Assembly (NCBI GenBank): GCA_947625935.1 | Contig: CANQQE010000006.1 | Coordinates: 81,062-145,061 of the forward strand | DNA length: 64,000 nt | Direction: 5' to 3' | Origin: an uncultured Muribaculaceae bacterium | Lineage (GTDB): Bacteria > Bacteroidota > Bacteroidia > Bacteroidales > Muribaculaceae | Shown here: piece after piece, positions 36,820-44,315 of the stretch | Layout: the number at the start of each line of letters is the position of its first letter | Position numbering within the stretch: the stretch's first letter is position 1 | The notes under the pieces: model-generated | The model's database searches: none | What the model was told of the DNA's origin: nothing | Seen by the model: only the letters and a program-made list of their open reading frames with translations | Translations under genes and position numbers: made by a program

Positions 36820-37683
36820 TTAAAAGTTTATGGCCCATTGCAGGCCAACTGAAGGGAAACGGTTGCGCCCGTCCTGAATTACAGCAGGGGCTACATCCAT
36901 CGACAAATCTGGCGAGATGTCGAAATGAGAGAGAGATGCGTCGACATAGGCATCGACCATGGCCAGGAAATAGACCCCTATCATGCAGATGATACACAGG
37001 TCGCGGTTGCGGCGGTAAAAATCCTTGCGAGATTTAAGGGTATTGGTCAACCATGTCTTATCGAGATCTTCCTCCTTTGTTGTCGGCGGGAAGAAATCCA
37101 TATAGCTTTTTGTCGACGGATCATTATCGAGTATATCGTTATATGCCCGGGTATAATCTTTGAGCATATTATTGTTCCAGTTAGTTGCGTATCCGAGACC
37201 GAGGTAGCCACCTACTATAATGGGGAGTTTCCAATAGCGGCGGTTATATATCTGCCCTAACCCCGGGAACAGCGCCGAGAGCCATACCGCACGGGTGGGA
37301 TCAGGATTAAACACCACGTCACGTTCCTCCCATTCAGGCCGTTCTTTAACTACCGACGACACCGTATCAGGGACAAAAGCCTCTCGGTCCACCACCGCCA
37401 CTGTGTCAACCGGGGTTATCACAACCGAATCAGAGGGAATGACCCGCAACTCATCCTCCACCACTACCGAGGGGGAGGTCAAAGGGGCGCCAACCGGAAT
37501 GGAATCGGGCAACTGAGCCTGAGGCACGGTACGCGGACCGCTATGTTTGACAGGCGAAGGGGTTAGGGTTGCTGAAAAAAGGTTAAAAGGGAACAGCAGC
37601 GTGAATATCATCACGCCGATGACGGTATTTGTCAACTGGTCGGTTATTGTAGCTGTGCTTTTTTGCCTTTTCGATTTCATCAA
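36820..37683 (-). CDS. DUF5683 domain protein, membrane
   Basis: 287-residue protein with an N-terminal hydrophobic segment (about 20-38), a proline/valine-rich linker (45-125) and a C-terminal DUF5683 domain. That domain starts D-P-T-R-A-V-W-L-S-A-L-F-P-G-L-G-Q-I-Y-N (about 128-147) and has two further hydrophobic helices. The family has no established function; its fixed place between parB and a lytic transglycosylase in Bacteroidetes suggests an envelope role. The frame is intact. Confidence 0.85.
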   Translation of the reverse strand: MMKSKRQKSTATITDQLTNTVIGVMIFTLLFPFNLFSATLTPSPVKHSGPRTVPQAQLPDSIPVGAPLTSPSVVVEDELRVIPSDSVVITPVDTVAVVDREAFVPDTVSSVVKERPEWEERDVVFNPDPTRAVWLSALFPGLGQIYNRRYWKLPIIVGGYLGLGYATNWNNNMLKDYTRAYNDILDNDPSTKSYMDFFPPTTKEEDLDKTWLTNTLKSRKDFYRRNRDLCIICMIGVYFLAMVDAYVDASLSHFDISPDLSMDVAPAVIQDGRNRFPSVGLQWAINF

Positions 37684-37749
37684 ATAATACTCTGACTACA
37701 AACGCATTACCGAGACAATCGCATTAAAATCGCCCCGAAATGCCCGTCA

Positions 37750-38640
37750 TCAGGATTCCTCCTGATTTTTTATCGTGTCAAAGATAGTGATTAATTTGGC
37801 AAGTTCATCCTCATTCTTGAACGGAAATGTTATTTTTCCTTTACCGTTATGGTCGCATGAGAACTGTACACGCGTCTTAAACGCAGCCGACAGATGCTTT
37901 TTTAACAAATCATAATCATGATTCGCACTCTTGCCGGTGCGGCTCGGCTGCGAGCCCGTAACCTCACCGCGCTGATAAGCCTTGGCGAGTTCTTCGACCT
38001 TTCTCACCGAAAGTCCCTGCTTGACAATTTCATTATATAGTTTCAATTGCAAGGTGGGATCGTCAATCGACAATAAGGCCCGTGCATGGCCCATATCCAC
38101 AAGTTTGTCGCGCAGACCGAGCTGAACCTCGGCGGGAAGTTTGAGCAAACGCAGGAAATTTGCCACTGTCGCGCGTTTTTTCCCTATACGCTCGCTCAGA
38201 CGCTCCTGAGTCAGATTATATTGGTCTATCAGCTTCCTGAAAGTAAGGGCGATTTCTATGGCATTGAGATCCTCACGCTGTATGTTCTCGATGAGGGCCA
38301 TCTCGGTCAGCTCGCTATCGTTGGCGGTACGGATGTAAGCCGGAACAGATTCCAGACCGGCTCTGATGGCCGCACGGTAACGGCGTTCGCCTGCTATAAT
38401 CTGATAATTGTTGGGACCGGTCTTTCGCAACGACAATGGCTGTATGATGCCAAGTTCTCGAATCGATGCGGCAAGCTCGTCCAGAGCCTCCTCGTCGAAT
38501 GTTCTGCGCGGTTGATCCGGATTGGGGGATATGAGCCCTATCTCTATTTCATTTATAGCCGATGAGCCGCGGGCGGGTACGTCGTCCATTGAGATGAGCG
38601 AGTCAAGGCCGCGTCCAAGAGCGTTGCGTTTGATTGCCAT
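37750..38640 (-). CDS. parB: Chromosome-partitioning protein ParB
   Basis: CTP-dependent DNA clamp that loads at parS and recruits SMC and ParA. The start is put at the ATG at 38640, giving M-A-I-K-R-N-A-L-G-R-G-L-D-S-L-I, the usual ParB N-terminus that touches ParA. The longer frame adds 18 unrelated residues. Box I-like N-P-D-Q-P-R-R is at 40-46, the CTP-binding G-E-R-R-Y-R-A at 84-90, and the HTH that reads parS near 145-170. Total 296 residues. I found no parS-like 16-mer in the window. Confidence 0.95.
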   Translation of the reverse strand: MAIKRNALGRGLDSLISMDDVPARGSSAINEIEIGLISPNPDQPRRTFDEEALDELAASIRELGIIQPLSLRKTGPNNYQIIAGERRYRAAIRAGLESVPAYIRTANDSELTEMALIENIQREDLNAIEIALTFRKLIDQYNLTQERLSERIGKKRATVANFLRLLKLPAEVQLGLRDKLVDMGHARALLSIDDPTLQLKLYNEIVKQGLSVRKVEELAKAYQRGEVTGSQPSRTGKSANHDYDLLKKHLSAAFKTRVQFSCDHNGKGKITFPFKNEDELAKLITIFDTIKNQEES

Positions 38641-38690
38641 AGTCTTTTTTATTTTAAGGTTAGATATGTGCGTGTGGGCATCTTGCGCCG

Positions 38691-39464
38691 TCACGCACGG
38701 TGCCGTTGCCTCGATATTATCTCTTTTGCGAGCATGACGTGGCTCGTGGCTCCGCGGCTTTCGGGGTCATACAGGAGTGCCGGCAAGCCGTGGCTCGGAG
38801 CCTCACTGAGACGTATGTTGCGCGGGATGACCGTATTGAAAACCATCTCTCCGAAATGCCCTTTAAGTTCCTCGTAGATCTGATTGGCAAGGCGTAGTCG
38901 GGCATCATACATTGTCAACAGAAACCCCTCGATTTCAAGGTCGGGATTAAGGCGCGACTTGATTATGCGTATCGTGTTGAGGAGCTTACTGATGCCCTCA
39001 AGTGCGAAATATTCGGCCTGAACGGGAATAATCACAGAATTGGCGGCAGTCAGCGCATTGACGGTGATAAGCCCAAGCGACGGAGAGCAATCTATCAATA
39101 TATAGTCATACTCCTCCGCTACCGACACAAGCAGGCGTGACAGCACCCGTTCGCGGTCATCTTTATTGACAAGCTCAAGCTCCGCTCCGGCAAGGTCTAT
39201 CCTGGAGCCTATAAGATCGAGACCGTCGACACACGTCGGCACCTGCGACCCCGCAAGTGGATAGTCATCGACAAGACATTCATATATCGACGAAGTCATC
39301 GTCCTTGGATCGATGCCATAGCCCGATGTAGCGTTGGCCTGAGGATCGGCATCAATAATCAGCACCCGTTTCCCATTGGATGCCAATGATGCGCCAAGGT
39401 TTATGGTGGTGGTCGTTTTACCTACACCACCTTTTTGGTTGGCTATTGCAATAATTTTTCCCAT
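38691..39464 (-). CDS. parA: Chromosome-partitioning ATPase ParA (Soj)
   Basis: Deviant Walker ATPase of 257 residues that drives origin segregation with ParB. The P-loop K-G-G-V-G-K-T-T (11-18) and Walker A' D38-A-D40-P are intact, and a C-terminal basic helix is present. The ATG at 39464 is preferred over the in-frame upstream start at 39497, which would add 11 residues before the first strand. It is 50 bp upstream of parB. A near-consensus -7 box (TTACTTTG, minus strand) lies about 40 bases upstream. Confidence 0.96.
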   Translation of the reverse strand: MGKIIAIANQKGGVGKTTTTINLGASLASNGKRVLIIDADPQANATSGYGIDPRTMTSSIYECLVDDYPLAGSQVPTCVDGLDLIGSRIDLAGAELELVNKDDRERVLSRLLVSVAEEYDYILIDCSPSLGLITVNALTAANSVIIPVQAEYFALEGISKLLNTIRIIKSRLNPDLEIEGFLLTMYDARLRLANQIYEELKGHFGEMVFNTVIPRNIRLSEAPSHGLPALLYDPESRGATSHVMLAKEIISRQRHRA

Positions 39465-39764
39465 AGTTACTTTACAGTGAATATTTTTGCAATGCAAAGT
39501 AAATTATTTTTACCAACAGCACGGTTCACTTTTATGCCCAACTTGCGTTAATTGTTGATAACTCACACTTTTTGTTCATAACTGCAAGCATCCGGATCGG
39601 CCGAAGCTACCATTCCATACATTTGAAATCGATAATATCGAAAAACGAAGCCCCGGAAGCGTTTTATCCGCCATCCGGGGTTCATTCTCATTTTCACACT
39701 ACTTATAACCTTCTAAAAACCTTATCTCACGTTCAGTGAACAAACGATCTATGATACCCGGCAT
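39465..39764. other. 300-bp gap between parA and the lipoprotein gene
   Basis: The gap holds the parA leader and promoter (39465-39520), about 120 bases in which I see nothing recognisable, and the terminator of the lipoprotein gene. No supported small gene was found in it. Confidence 0.6.
39641..39683 (-). terminator. Terminator of the duplicated-domain lipoprotein gene
   Basis: On the minus strand GAACCCCGGA (39683-39674) pairs with TCCGGGGCTTC (39657-39647) with one bulged base, followed by five T. It lies about 80 bases after the stop. Confidence 0.75.
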
Positions 39765-40535
39765 TTAGAATTGGCCTTTTTCAATTTTAATCTCACACAC
39801 ATCGCCCGATTTATCACCTATATAACGATACATGAAACCGCAATCGGCATCTTTAGCCAGATTGATGATAGCTTTTATATCCTTACCTCCGTGACGCATG
39901 GTTTCGAGTATGCTGGCTGCGACAGCCTCTTTGTTTTCATTGAAATCAGAGATAATCTCGGGGTCACTCGATTCATTCATGGAGTAAGTGTATACGACGT
40001 AACCGTTTTCAACACTGAGCGAAGTGATTTTCGTGTCAGAGTCTACCCTTATGGGGCACTGAGCGGACGTGATGGCAATCTGCCCCTTAAGTTTCGTCAT
40101 GGGATCGTCAGCGACCTTGCCATCCATAACCGCTTTAATCTCATCGGGAGAGAACACGATTGTGATGTCGGCGGCTTTAGGCCCTTTGGTATAGTAATTA
40201 ACTGCAAGCGAGGCTTTCTCATCGACAAGGAGTTCGCCCATGCGCTTATCTTTGAGCAAGATGCCCGACAGCATGGGACGCATCGCTTCTTTCATCATCG
40301 CCTCATTCCCCTCCATAGCTTTAAGGTTAAATGAGCGGTTAAGCACAAGGCACTTGTAGGTCAACGTGCCGTTTTCAAAAGTCACCGACTCCATACGGCC
40401 TACTCCGGGCATTGTGACGGGGCACTTCTTGTCGGCTTGTTTGGCCACCTCCTCGAGAGCGGGAGTTGACGAGCATGATGATAATGCGGCAATCACTAAC
40501 AACGCCGTGAAAAAATAACTGATTAACTTTTTCAT
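39765..40535 (-). CDS. Lipoprotein with internal duplication, unknown function
   Basis: 256-residue lipoprotein: lipobox L-S-S-C with C21. The mature part appears to contain two copies of one fold. Copy 1 (about 37-140) starts K-K-C-P-V-T-M and has S-V-T-F-E-N-G-T-L-T-Y. Copy 2 (about 158-250) starts A-Q-C-P-I-R-V and has S-L-S-V-E-N-G-Y-V-V-Y-T-Y. Both have a conserved Cys-Pro near their start followed by a beta-hairpin and then an acidic helix. I recognise no functional motif. It has its own promoter box (TAATTTTG, minus, 40645-40652) and terminator, so it is a single-gene unit divergent from the regulator gene. Confidence 0.8.
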   Translation of the reverse strand: MKKLISYFFTALLVIAALSSCSSTPALEEVAKQADKKCPVTMPGVGRMESVTFENGTLTYKCLVLNRSFNLKAMEGNEAMMKEAMRPMLSGILLKDKRMGELLVDEKASLAVNYYTKGPKAADITIVFSPDEIKAVMDGKVADDPMTKLKGQIAITSAQCPIRVDSDTKITSLSVENGYVVYTYSMNESSDPEIISDFNENKEAVAASILETMRHGGKDIKAIINLAKDADCGFMYRYIGDKSGDVCEIKIEKGQF

Positions 40536-40644
40536 TTGACTAAAATGTTGATTGATGATTATTATGAATTATAGTTTTGACTTTTTAGCTCCTAATTGCC
40601 GTCATAGCATTGGCGGCATGGGAAATTCTATCGTCAATTTCAGG

Positions 40645-40652
40645 CAAAATTA
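40645..40652 (-). promoter_or_regulatory. Promoter -7 box of the duplicated-domain lipoprotein gene
   Basis: TAATTTTG on the minus strand, about 110 bases upstream of the start. Confidence 0.55.
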
Positions 40653-40682
40653 GCCACCTCCCCGCCATACATCCCATCGACT

Positions 40683-40704
40683 CAGGGGGACAACAGGGGG
40701 ACAA
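40683..40704. repeat. Tandem 11-bp direct repeat between divergent genes
   Basis: Two exact adjacent copies of CAGGGGGACAA (40683-40693, 40694-40704). They stand about 30-50 bases upstream of the minus-strand -7 box at 40645 and about 50-70 bases upstream of the plus-strand -7 box at 40752, a position suited to regulator binding. One turn of helix separates equal points of the two copies. Confidence 0.5.
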
Positions 40705-40751
40705 ATGCGCCTAACCACGCGCAAATTGTGGATATAACGCAACAAATGGTT

Positions 40752-40759
40752 ATTTTTGC
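40752..40759 (+). promoter_or_regulatory. Promoter -7 box of the membrane-bound LuxR-type regulator
   Basis: TATTTTTG on the plus strand, 25 bases before the ATG at 40785; this rules out the GTG at 40728 and ATG at 40746 as starts. Confidence 0.6.
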
Positions 40760-40784
40760 AATCAAATCTGTATTATTTATTATC

Positions 40785-42476
40785 ATGAATGTACCCCGAC
40801 CCCTTCACAGACTCATCACGCTGAAAACAACCTATTTTATTATTTACCTATTTTGTTTTCTGACGAGTTGCCGAGACGGCAACGATAGCGAAATGGCATG
40901 GAACACGGGAAATGCACGCATCGACCAACTGCTTGAACGCGCTGACTTCTACGAACACCCCGACCATGTTGATCCCGACAGCATCGACGCCTACATATCT
41001 CTTTTGCAAAAAGAGAGCGGCTGCCATGACACAAAAGCATCGAAAGCCGCTGCCTTATGGGCAGCCTCACGCATAGCCATATATAACGACGAATATGAGG
41101 ACGCATACGCTTACGACAGCACAGCATTGACTATAGCCGATTCTTCCGCCACCCCATATCTATATTCACGCATCAAGCTCGAATTGGCCGACCTCACTCT
41201 GGAGCCGTCGGTTAGAGCGGAGAAATATTTTGAGCTTCTTCCGTTTTTCGTCGACCGGCGGGATTCCCTACGGATCGTATACATACTCTTTGACATAACT
41301 CAAGCCTACAGCCATGTCTGGGACGACTTCACTCGGCTTGAAGCACTCATCGACGCCAGAAAGTTCGTTCCCGACAGCATGAATACGATGAAAGCCACTA
41401 TTGATTTTAACATTCTTAGTCTCAAGCGTGGTAAATCAGACTCCTATGTGCAATTATTAGACAGTCTCCGACATCAGAAGCAACTCATGGAAGATGTCAC
41501 CGCAATCGGTGTTTTGGCTTACACCGACCTGTATCGACTCAGAGGCGATACGACAGCTCTTGACACAGCGACATACTACTATAACAAGATGATTCAGATC
41601 AACCCATACCATCCATCAAGAATAATCTATAGCACTTACAAGCTAAGATATTGGAGAGAGCATGGCAACCCTGATTCAACAGCAGCGTTCGCATCCCTAC
41701 TCAACCAGTATCTTGGGTCTGACGTCATCTACCGAAGCGAGATACTACAAGAGTTGATTCCTTATTACAGGGATTTAGGCGACAATGCTAAAGTCGACAG
41801 TTTAAATAAATGTCTGGAGGCCGATAGCATCTCTTTAGCGGCATACAACGAAGCCACCAAGATGTCTCGCATCAAGTCGGCAAACGACATGGACCGCCTG
41901 CGAAAGACTCTGACATTGAAATCCGAAAAACGCACCAATTGGATTGTCCTGCTATGCGTCATAGCAGTAATCGCTTTGGTAGCGACGCTAATTATAAGCC
42001 TGTTACACCGCCGACGCAGCAAGATGATGCGAGGCAAATTAGAGAAAGAACTTCACCACGCCAACCACAAACTTGTAGCGACCTCATTGCGGGCCGTCCA
42101 AAAAGAGGAAGCCCTAAACAACGTGCTGAATGAGCTTGCCGACGGCAATGGGCATGAAACCGAAACCGACAAGGTCGCCAATGTCCAAAACCGCATACGC
42201 ATAGCCCTGTCGGGAGAGGAAGACTGGGAATGTTTCGAGGCTACATTCTCGAGCGTGAGACCCGGATTTGTCGAAAACCTTATGCAACGCTTCCCTTCCC
42301 TGACGCGCAACGAACGACGCCTTTGCTGTCTGCTCAGCATAGACCTCGACACGAAGCATATCGCGCGCATAATGATGATACAGCCCGATTCTGTAAAGAA
42401 AAGCCGACAACGCCTCAGAGCCAAGCTCGGAATGGAACGCAACGAAACCTTTGCTGATTTTTTAGCCAACATTTAG
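40785..42476 (+). CDS. Membrane-bound tetratricopeptide regulator with C-terminal LuxR-type HTH
   Basis: 563-residue one-component regulator from the ATG at 40785. The N-terminal hydrophobic segment ends in L-T-S-C (C29), a lipobox. Residues about 30-375 are helical, TPR-like and predicted periplasmic. A transmembrane helix (about 385-408, W-I-V-L-L-C-V-I-A-V) leads to a coiled coil (410-455) and a LuxR-like HTH (about 506-548, L-T-R-N-E-R-R-L followed by H-I-A-R-I-M and D-S-V-K-K-S-R-Q-R-L). The layout is frequent in Bacteroidetes and suggests signal sensing outside and DNA binding inside. No target operon is evident; the divergent lipoprotein is a candidate. Confidence 0.82.
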   Translation: MNVPRPLHRLITLKTTYFIIYLFCFLTSCRDGNDSEMAWNTGNARIDQLLERADFYEHPDHVDPDSIDAYISLLQKESGCHDTKASKAAALWAASRIAIYNDEYEDAYAYDSTALTIADSSATPYLYSRIKLELADLTLEPSVRAEKYFELLPFFVDRRDSLRIVYILFDITQAYSHVWDDFTRLEALIDARKFVPDSMNTMKATIDFNILSLKRGKSDSYVQLLDSLRHQKQLMEDVTAIGVLAYTDLYRLRGDTTALDTATYYYNKMIQINPYHPSRIIYSTYKLRYWREHGNPDSTAAFASLLNQYLGSDVIYRSEILQELIPYYRDLGDNAKVDSLNKCLEADSISLAAYNEATKMSRIKSANDMDRLRKTLTLKSEKRTNWIVLLCVIAVIALVATLIISLLHRRRSKMMRGKLEKELHHANHKLVATSLRAVQKEEALNNVLNELADGNGHETETDKVANVQNRIRIALSGEEDWECFEATFSSVRPGFVENLMQRFPSLTRNERRLCCLLSIDLDTKHIARIMMIQPDSVKKSRQRLRAKLGMERNETFADFLANI

Positions 42477-42498
42477 GTAACGTTCTAAACATTTTGGC

Positions 42499-42506
42499 TA
42501 TTTTTG
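42499..42506 (+). promoter_or_regulatory. Promoter -7 box of aroE
   Basis: TATTTTTG on the plus strand, 32 bases before the ATG at 42539. Confidence 0.55.
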
Positions 42507-42538
42507 CGTGAAATTTTTAATCCTTGATACAATTGTCA

Positions 42539-43300
42539 ATGAATCAGAGGCCCGAAAAAATATATGGACTCATTGGTTTCCCTCTCGTCCATTCTTTTTC
42601 TCAGAATTTTTTCAATAAAAAATTTGAGGCTGAGGGGATTGATGCCCGTTACATAAACTTTGAGATTCCCGACATAGGCGACTTCATGGAGGTCATCAGC
42701 GAGAATCCCGATCTTTGCGGACTGAATGTAACAATACCTTACAAAGAGCAGGTTATCCCCTACATGGATGAGATGGACCCCGATGCAGCCAAGATTGGGG
42801 CGGTGAATGTAATAAAGTTCATCAGAGGCAAAGGCGACTCCTTGAAATTCAAGGGTTATAATTCCGACATCATCGGCTTTTGCGACTCGCTTAAACCTAT
42901 GCTCAAGCCATATCACAAAAAAGCGCTCGTGCTGGGCACAGGAGGCGCGGCCAAAGCGGTGACACAGGGGTTAATCAATCTCGGCGTGGAACCGACCTAT
43001 GTCTCGCGCACGAAACGCGAAGGTGTGCTCACCTACGACGAACTTACTCCCGAAGTGATGGCAGACCACAAAGTGATTGTCAACACAACCCCCCTCGGTA
43101 TGTACCCACACACCGACGAATGCCCCGACATTCCATACTCCATGCTGACGCCCGAGCACCTTTGCTACGACCTGCTCTATAACCCCGACGTGACACTGTT
43201 CATGAAAAAGGCGCGCGAAGAAGGCGCTGAGGTCAAAAACGGGTTAGAGATGCTCCTGTTACAAGCGTTTGCCGCCTGGAACATATGGAATGCCCGATAA
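42539..43300 (+). CDS. aroE: Shikimate dehydrogenase
   Basis: Reduces 3-dehydroshikimate to shikimate with NADPH in aromatic amino-acid synthesis. From the ATG at 42539 it has 253 residues. The substrate site is S19-F-S21-Q (the Q replaces the usual P), with catalytic K69 in N-V-T-I-P-Y-K and the partner Asp in G-Y-N-S-D. The dinucleotide loop is L-G-T-G-G-A-A-K-A (about 132-140). The protein is slightly shorter than E. coli AroE (272). A 37-bp gap separates it from the YeiH-family gene. Confidence 0.93.
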   Translation: MNQRPEKIYGLIGFPLVHSFSQNFFNKKFEAEGIDARYINFEIPDIGDFMEVISENPDLCGLNVTIPYKEQVIPYMDEMDPDAAKIGAVNVIKFIRGKGDSLKFKGYNSDIIGFCDSLKPMLKPYHKKALVLGTGGAAKAVTQGLINLGVEPTYVSRTKREGVLTYDELTPEVMADHKVIVNTTPLGMYPHTDECPDIPYSMLTPEHLCYDLLYNPDVTLFMKKAREEGAEVKNGLEMLLLQAFAAWNIWNAR

Positions 43301-43337
43301 AATAAATTGTAACATAGTAATAATTTATATTTAACCC

Positions 43338-44291
43338 ATGGTTAAAGCAGCTAAAATTGTCTATATTCTGATTGCGGTGCTTATACTTTTCCCTTTTGAC
43401 AAGATTGGTCTTGGAGCCTTGTCAATAACGCCCGCGCTCGCACTTTTCCTCGGACTGGTATTCGCCTTCATTTTTCCAATGCCATGCCCGAAATTCAACA
43501 AGAAAAGCTCTAAATATCTACTTCAGGCTTCCGTTGTCGGGCTCGGCTTCGGAATGAATGTCAACGAATCGCTCCGCTCAGGCAGCGAAGGGATGATGTT
43601 CACGGTGGTCTCGGTCATCGGCGTGATGGTCATCGGCGTGATGGCAGGCTACTGGATGCACCTGCAGCGCAAGACCGCCTATCTCATATCTTCGGGAACT
43701 GCCATATGCGGCGGTAGCGCGATTGCGGCGGTAGGCCCCGTGCTGAAAGCCAATGAGAACGAGATGGCGGTATCGCTTGGCGTGATTTTCATCCTCAACG
43801 CAGTGGCGCTGTTCATATTCCCGCCAATCGGACACTTCTTCGATATGTCGCAACAGCAATTTGGCGCATGGGCGGCTATCGCCATCCACGACACATCATC
43901 GGTTGTCGGGGCCGGCGAGGCATATGGCCCTGAGGCTCTGAAACTCGCGACCCTCATCAAACTGACGCGTGCGTTATGGATCATCCCGTTGGCATTAGCC
44001 ACGATGTTCATTTTCCGCGATAAGACGAGCAAAATATCCATTCCCTGGTTCATATTCTTATTTATCCTTGCGATGGTTGTAAACACCTATTGCGGTCTTA
44101 GCCATTCAATCAGCGACGCGCTTGTATGGATAGCGAAAAAGGGTCTGGTGTTGACACTATTCTTCATCGGAGCGAGCCTGTCGCTCAAAACAGTGAAACA
44201 AGTTGGCGTAAAACCATTGTTACTTGCAATACTGCTCTGGATTGTCATCGGCGTCAGCAGCTTCATTGTTGTCAGAGCCACTATAGCCTGA
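43338..44291 (+). CDS. YeiH/UPF0324-family membrane protein (putative sulfate-type exporter)
   Basis: 317-residue membrane protein with about ten helices. Family signatures are visible: the L-Q-A-S-V-V-G-L-G-F-G-M segment (about 63-74), the S-G-T-A-I-C-G-G-S-A-I-A-A re-entrant motif (about 117-130) and I-H-D-T-S-S-V-V-G-A-G (about 187-197). Homologues are annotated as putative sulfate exporters on weak evidence, so the substrate remains open. It sits between aroE and comEC on the same strand. Confidence 0.88.
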   Translation: MVKAAKIVYILIAVLILFPFDKIGLGALSITPALALFLGLVFAFIFPMPCPKFNKKSSKYLLQASVVGLGFGMNVNESLRSGSEGMMFTVVSVIGVMVIGVMAGYWMHLQRKTAYLISSGTAICGGSAIAAVGPVLKANENEMAVSLGVIFILNAVALFIFPPIGHFFDMSQQQFGAWAAIAIHDTSSVVGAGEAYGPEALKLATLIKLTRALWIIPLALATMFIFRDKTSKISIPWFIFLFILAMVVNTYCGLSHSISDALVWIAKKGLVLTLFFIGASLSLKTVKQVGVKPLLLAILLWIVIGVSSFIVVRATIA

Positions 44292-44315
44292 CAATCCGGC
44301 AATCCACCCGCACTC

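Noticed and set aside
37750-39464. Origin of replication or parS sites next to parAB
   Set aside because: No dnaA, DnaA-box cluster or TGTTTCACGTGAAACA-like palindrome was seen around parAB or elsewhere in the window.
39771-40334. 187-residue open frame antisense to the duplicated lipoprotein
   Set aside because: The opposite strand has a lipobox, own promoter and terminator; this frame shows no protein features.
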